From a virus: a stretch of 40,634 nt of DNA. How positions within the stretch are numbered: the stretch's first letter is position 1; each line of letters begins with the position of its first letter. The position numbers were made by a program, and so were the translations under genes. Location of the stretch: positions 1-40,634 of the IMG/VR virus record IMGVR_UViG_3300034166_000594; one strand, given 5' to 3'. Positions 37,104 through 40,634 of this stretch are shown here, one piece after another. A model generated the notes under the pieces. That model was not told the origin of the DNA. It searched no databases and saw only the letters and a list, made by a program, of their open reading frames with translations.

Positions 37104-39248
37104 TTAGGCGATCTTGATGGTGCCGCCGTCGCTGTATAGCGTTCCGGCAGGAAGTCCGGCGGATGACGTAGGAATGTCGGCAATGCTTACATGCGTTTTG
37201 GTGGTACTGTGGTTCCACTTGACCGACAGACCGTTCGATGCTCCGGTAATTCCTGCCTGAAAGACATCGCGGTCGGCGCCAGAAGCAACCACACACATTA
37301 GTCTGTACGATCCGGTCGTAAGGCCAACCAGCAAATTCCCAGACGCATCTAAAGTGAGCGCCTGCGTGAACGAGATCGCGTTGCCAGCGGTGCCCGATGC
37401 GGCGGTGTACCATTCGTGGACGTTGCCGTTCAGGTGGTATCGTGCAGCGGTTGCGTTTGCGAGATAACGGTACGCGGCCGACGCAAACGCTGCGTTTTGC
37501 GTAAGATTTAACGAGCCAGCACTGCTCCACATAGCATTGCCAGCAACCCCGATCTCAAATGCTTTGCCGCTGTCCCATCCACTCGGCGTCACCCCGAGGC
37601 CGAGGTTGCCGGAGGCACTAAACTCCGCCATCGTTGCAAACCCGCTGCCGTTGCGAATCGTAATAGAGTTCGCAACGCCGCCAGTGTTGGCGTCCAAAAA
37701 CCAGCCACCGCTGCCAGTGTGACGAATCGCTGTCTGAAGAAACAAGCTAACGCTAGACTCGTTACCGCTTATACGCGCAGCTCCACCTGCGACTTCCAAC
37801 GTGCTTGTCGGCGTTGCCGTCCCCACGCCCACGCGGTTGTTCGCTGCGTCCACGAACAGCGTGTTGGTGTCTACGGAGAAATTGCCGGAGGCGTCGAGGC
37901 GAGCAGAACCGGCAAACGTGGAAAGCTCTGCGTATCCCGTACCAGTAGCAGCCAAGACAGCGCGCCCCGGAGCCGACGCATGGCTGTTGCCAAACACCAA
38001 CAGGTTGGCGCCACCCGTGGCAATCGTACCGCCAAACACACGGATGTAGCTCGTATCAACGGATCGCCCGTTTTCCGGACCGAACACGCCGTTCCCGCTC
38101 ACCGTCAGGCTCGACAGCGTGCCGACGCTGGTGAGGCTGGACGCCGTGACGCCAGACGCCAGCGTGTTGCCCGACAGCGTGCCCGCTGCCGCCGTGACCG
38201 TGATGTCCGCCGTGCCGTTGAAGCTGACACCGTTGATGGTGCGCGCCGTCTGCAAGGCGGTCGCCGTTGCGGCGTTGCCCGTCGTGCTGCCGCTGCTGCC
38301 GCTGACGCTGCCGGTGATCGTGTTCGTGACCGTCAGGTTGGCAAGCGTCCCCACCGACGTGAGCGACGACGACACCACGTTGCTGGCGAGGGTCGTGCCC
38401 GTCAGCGTCCCGGCGGCAGCCGTCACGGTGATGTCAGCGGTCCCGTTGAAGGACACCCCGTTGATATTCCGCGCCGTCTGGAGCGCCGTGGCCGTGGCCG
38501 CGTTCCCCGTGATGCTGCCCGACAGCGTGGCCGTGATCGTGCCGGCCGAGAAATTTCCGCTGGCATCGCGCAGCACCACCGTGGACGCCGTGTTGTCCGA
38601 CCGCTCCACGATGCGCGGCGCGCTGAACTCGACGTAGAGGACGCCGTTGTTGACGTTGGAGCGCAGCACGAACCCGCACGGCTGGTAGTTGCCGCTGGTC
38701 GGCTTGGTCGCCGTGAAGGACCCCGACGTGTTCGGGTACAGGATGTCGCCCACGCTGAACGCATTGGTGGCCACGTCCTGCAGGATGCCCGTGTTCGTCG
38801 CGTACCCCATCGCCCCGGACGCCGTCGCCGCCGTCATCACGGCAAAGGCCACGTCCGTGGCGCTCGACACCTTGGCGACCTCGGGCAGATCCTGCCCGTT
38901 GTTCCAGCCCGTCACCTTCACCACATCGCCCCTGACCAGCGTTTGCGTGGCGTAGACGCTCAACGCCACCGCTTCGCCGGACACCGGATGCCAGTTGGTG
39001 CCGTCGTCAACCCACAGCGTGTAAACGCCCGAGTCCTCCGTGATCCACTTGCGCCCTGCCGTGCCCGCCACCGGGCGCGAGGCCAGCGTGGAGGACTGGA
39101 CGTGGATGCCCGGGTCGCTGTCGTGGTTGTTGTAGCTGGTGCGGATGGTGTTGTCGTTCCCGCGCACCGTGTTGGCGTCAATCGGCGTGGTGCCGTTGAC
39201 CGGGCTGGTGAACGTGGCCACCGTGTGCTGGCCAATCGTCGTCGGCAT
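37104..39248 (-). CDS. Tail fibre / receptor-binding protein
   Basis: The 714-aa product begins with a virion-attachment-like part (TTIGQHTVATFTSPVNGTTP, then GRKWITEDSGVYTLWVDDGT), continues with a region near residues 245-400 holding two copies of a unit (ATALQTARNINGVSFNGTAD with ITVTAAAGTL and SSLTSVGTL) common in phage tail fibres, and ends in a receptor-binding half with Gly/Ser/Ala-rich strands. No peptidase S74 chaperone is visible at the C-terminus. The DNA of the distal half (about 37110-38060) is visibly poorer in GC than the proximal half, as when receptor tips are exchanged. GGAGGT precedes the ATG. Confidence 0.8.
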   Translation of the reverse strand: MPTTIGQHTVATFTSPVNGTTPIDANTVRGNDNTIRTSYNNHDSDPGIHVQSSTLASRPVAGTAGRKWITEDSGVYTLWVDDGTNWHPVSGEAVALSVYATQTLVRGDVVKVTGWNNGQDLPEVAKVSSATDVAFAVMTAATASGAMGYATNTGILQDVATNAFSVGDILYPNTSGSFTATKPTSGNYQPCGFVLRSNVNNGVLYVEFSAPRIVERSDNTASTVVLRDASGNFSAGTITATLSGSITGNAATATALQTARNINGVSFNGTADITVTAAAGTLTGTTLASNVVSSSLTSVGTLANLTVTNTITGSVSGSSGSTTGNAATATALQTARTINGVSFNGTADITVTAAAGTLSGNTLASGVTASSLTSVGTLSSLTVSGNGVFGPENGRSVDTSYIRVFGGTIATGGANLLVFGNSHASAPGRAVLAATGTGYAELSTFAGSARLDASGNFSVDTNTLFVDAANNRVGVGTATPTSTLEVAGGAARISGNESSVSLFLQTAIRHTGSGGWFLDANTGGVANSITIRNGSGFATMAEFSASGNLGLGVTPSGWDSGKAFEIGVAGNAMWSSAGSLNLTQNAAFASAAYRYLANATAARYHLNGNVHEWYTAASGTAGNAISFTQALTLDASGNLLVGLTTGSYRLMCVVASGADRDVFQAGITGASNGLSVKWNHSTTKTHVSIADIPTSSAGLPAGTLYSDGGTIKIA

Positions 39249-39251
39249 GTC

Positions 39252-40634
39252 CTACCTCCGTCCCAAGGAAAACGCCTCGGACTGCAACCGGCTGAACACC
39301 GGCAAGGCATCGCCCGAGTCGATGATGCTGAAATCGACGTAGTACCCCGTGCCACCCAGCGGGATGCGGTAGTTCTGGCTCCCCGCCCCGCCCCACGTCC
39401 CCGTCCCCCAGACCGTCCCCGCACCGCCCCACGACTCGTCCGTGGACGGTGGCAGCGTGAACGAACCGAAGCTGTCGCCCGTGTTCCACTCCACGCGGGT
39501 CTGGTCCGACCCCTTGAGCTGCGCCGTCAGGTACGCCCACCGCAGCGACTTGGCCAGCGCCTCGTCCCCGAAGTAGAGCCGGTGGGCCTGCACGCTCATG
39601 GCGTACCGCTCGCCCCCCGTGCCGGCCGCCGCCACGTTGTCGCGGAACACGTCCGGCGCATCGCACAGCGACACCCAGCCGCTCGCGTCACCCTTCAAGA
39701 TGACCGGCAGCCCCGCCGTGTTCAGCGTCTCGAACAGCGTCGTGGCGTCCGGGTCCACGAAGCCCGTGTCCCACGGACCCGCCCACGCCTGCAGCACCGT
39801 GTGGTAGACGTAGCAGCCGAAGCCGGGCATCGTGACCCACAGCTCCTTCGTGCCCCGGTTGAACACCGACCGCACCAAGTCGAACTGCGCGGCCGAGAGC
39901 GAGCGGACGATCGGGAGCAGCGGGTCCGGCGTCTGGGCCGTGCCTACCGCCGCGACCTCCGCCTCGTTGCAGCGATAGAGGCCGCGCTCCGAGACGAAGT
40001 ACGCCACGTTGTCGTTCGCCACGATGCTCTTGGGCGCGATGAGCCCCACGTCCGCCGAGACGGCCTGCGGTGCCACGGTGATGTCATCCTGCCCAAACCC
40101 CGTCAGGCGCGAGATGCCACGCCGGTGGAAGATGAGGAGCGAGGTGTTGATTGACGCCAGCCCGACCACGTTCTCGTCGCCAAACGTCCGCACGACGATC
40201 TGCCCGCCATCCAGCGCGCCGTTGCCCAGCGTGTCCCCGTTGTTCAGCGCCGAGTAGAAGATCGAGTCCGGGGCCGCGCTGCAGCCGCAGGAGTACAGGC
40301 GCTGGTTGTGGACCGCCAGCATCGTCGCGCCGATAGTCCCAGCGATGTCCACCGTCAACGTGGTGCCGTTCCACTTGTTGAGCAGCCCGCCGTCCCCGAT
40401 GTAGATGACATCCGCGCCCGCCCCGTCGATGAACTTGGCAAACGTCGGCGTGACAGTGGTCGAAAGCGCCCCCGTGCGGGCCGTATACGTCCACGGGAAG
40501 GCGCCGAAGGTCGTCGTGTACAGCACGCCGTTGCCCACGACCAAGATGTCCACGCTGCCGCTGTCCCGGCGCCAGGTATAGCCGTTGGCGATGGCGTGGG
40601 CCGACAGCACGGCGGTGGACGTGCGCCGGGTGCC
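39252..40634 (-). CDS. Tail hub / DNA-stabilisation-like protein, main part (cut by window edge)
   Basis: This is the larger part of the gene that starts at 344 at the other end. The frame is open to the window edge; the true start is not in this part. Repeated beta units such as VDILVVGNGVLYTTTFGAFP, IDGAGADVIYIGDGGLLNKW, MLAVHNQRLYSCG, and LGNGALDGGQIVVRTFGD point to a beta-propeller, with the C-terminal part (residues after about 370) more mixed. This suits the P22 gp10-type tail hub below the adaptor. It ends four bases before the tail fibre start. Confidence 0.65.
   Translation of the reverse strand, partial: GTRRTSTAVLSAHAIANGYTWRRDSGSVDILVVGNGVLYTTTFGAFPWTYTARTGALSTTVTPTFAKFIDGAGADVIYIGDGGLLNKWNGTTLTVDIAGTIGATMLAVHNQRLYSCGCSAAPDSIFYSALNNGDTLGNGALDGGQIVVRTFGDENVVGLASINTSLLIFHRRGISRLTGFGQDDITVAPQAVSADVGLIAPKSIVANDNVAYFVSERGLYRCNEAEVAAVGTAQTPDPLLPIVRSLSAAQFDLVRSVFNRGTKELWVTMPGFGCYVYHTVLQAWAGPWDTGFVDPDATTLFETLNTAGLPVILKGDASGWVSLCDAPDVFRDNVAAAGTGGERYAMSVQAHRLYFGDEALAKSLRWAYLTAQLKGSDQTRVEWNTGDSFGSFTLPPSTDESWGGAGTVWGTGTWGGAGSQNYRIPLGGTGYYVDFSIIDSGDALPVFSRLQSEAFSLGRR
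40508..40634. repeat. 127-base end overlap, right copy
   Basis: Identical to 59-185. It joins the right end of the window to the left end within the tail hub gene. The 58 bases before it (40450-40507) are the counterpart of bases 1-58 and differ from them at 12 positions. Confidence 0.9.

Noticed and set aside
36608-37183. Longer HNH protein starting at 37183
   Set aside because: The extra 27 residues would overlap the end of the tail fibre gene; the ATG at 37102 directly after the fibre stop is simpler.
37104-39248. Diversity-generating retroelement target in the fibre gene
   Set aside because: No reverse transcriptase gene exists in the window and no adenine-rich template/variable repeat pair was seen; the two fibre repeats are ordinary protein repeats.
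37719-40154. Rightward open frame of 811 codons
   Set aside because: It is antisense to the tail fibre and tail hub genes and is dominated by Arg, Val and His; no domain pattern is seen.

Overview
The window is most likely one complete or near-complete genome of a GC-rich, tailed double-stranded DNA phage with a short-tail (podovirus, P22-like) morphogenesis plan. It looks like a metagenomic assembly of a circularly closing molecule: bases 59-185 are identical to the last 127 bases (40508-40634), and the single gene cut by the window edge (1-344 and 39252-40634, both minus) joins across the ends into one reading frame of about 513 codons. If the ends are joined there, the circle is about 40.4 kb. 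I see no integrase, RNA polymerase, DNA polymerase, tRNA, CRISPR array or insertion sequence. The host cannot be named from the sequence; base composition and GC-rich wobble positions point to a high-GC bacterium.

Almost everything is read leftward (minus strand). Starting at the terminase small subunit (12002) and moving left: terminase small and large subunits, three small genes including a DUF6321-type protein, an endonuclease VII-type homing nuclease, two or three head accessory or decoration proteins, portal, scaffold, major capsid protein, a LAGLIDADG homing endonuclease, two small proteins, a head-tail adaptor, and the tail hub gene that crosses the window edge. It continues at the right end with a tail fibre, an HNH/AP2 nuclease, four small virion-type proteins, and four large alanine/glutamine-rich proteins that probably are ejected with the DNA (34741-35676, 31198-34713, 29803-31185, 28360-29796). 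Lysis genes follow (two small membrane proteins, an amidase endolysin, a spanin-like protein), then a consensus leftward sigma70 promoter (26732-26760), and then a tightly coupled operon of about two dozen early and replication genes (26675 to 16880), most overlapping by 1-4 bases. This operon holds a candidate ssDNA-binding protein, a Cas4/RecB-like nuclease, a zincin-like protein, a primase-helicase, a small DNA methylase, a RusA resolvase and regulators.

The only rightward block (12356-15663) is divergent from the terminase genes. It starts with a perfect TTGACA-17-TATAAT promoter and carries seven small genes, among them a DnaN-like sliding clamp (without any phage polymerase) and an LPD29-domain protein. 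Five of the genes share nearly the same leader (GAGGAATCCGCC before ATG), and GC hairpins separate most of them, so the block looks like a string of interchangeable cassettes. It ends in a hairpin terminator. After that come 11-bp tandem repeats and a separate promoter-hairpins-terminator unit that looks like a small RNA gene of about 93 nt (15571-15663).

The most noteworthy signals are: the two co-assembled alleles at the window edge, which differ almost only at wobble positions; the candidate small RNA; a 15-bp perfect inverted repeat that covers the ribosome binding site of the LAGLIDADG gene; the cassette-like rightward block with its polymerase-less clamp; a zincin-motif protein in the replication operon; and a shared zinc-ribbon head on two unrelated homing endonucleases.
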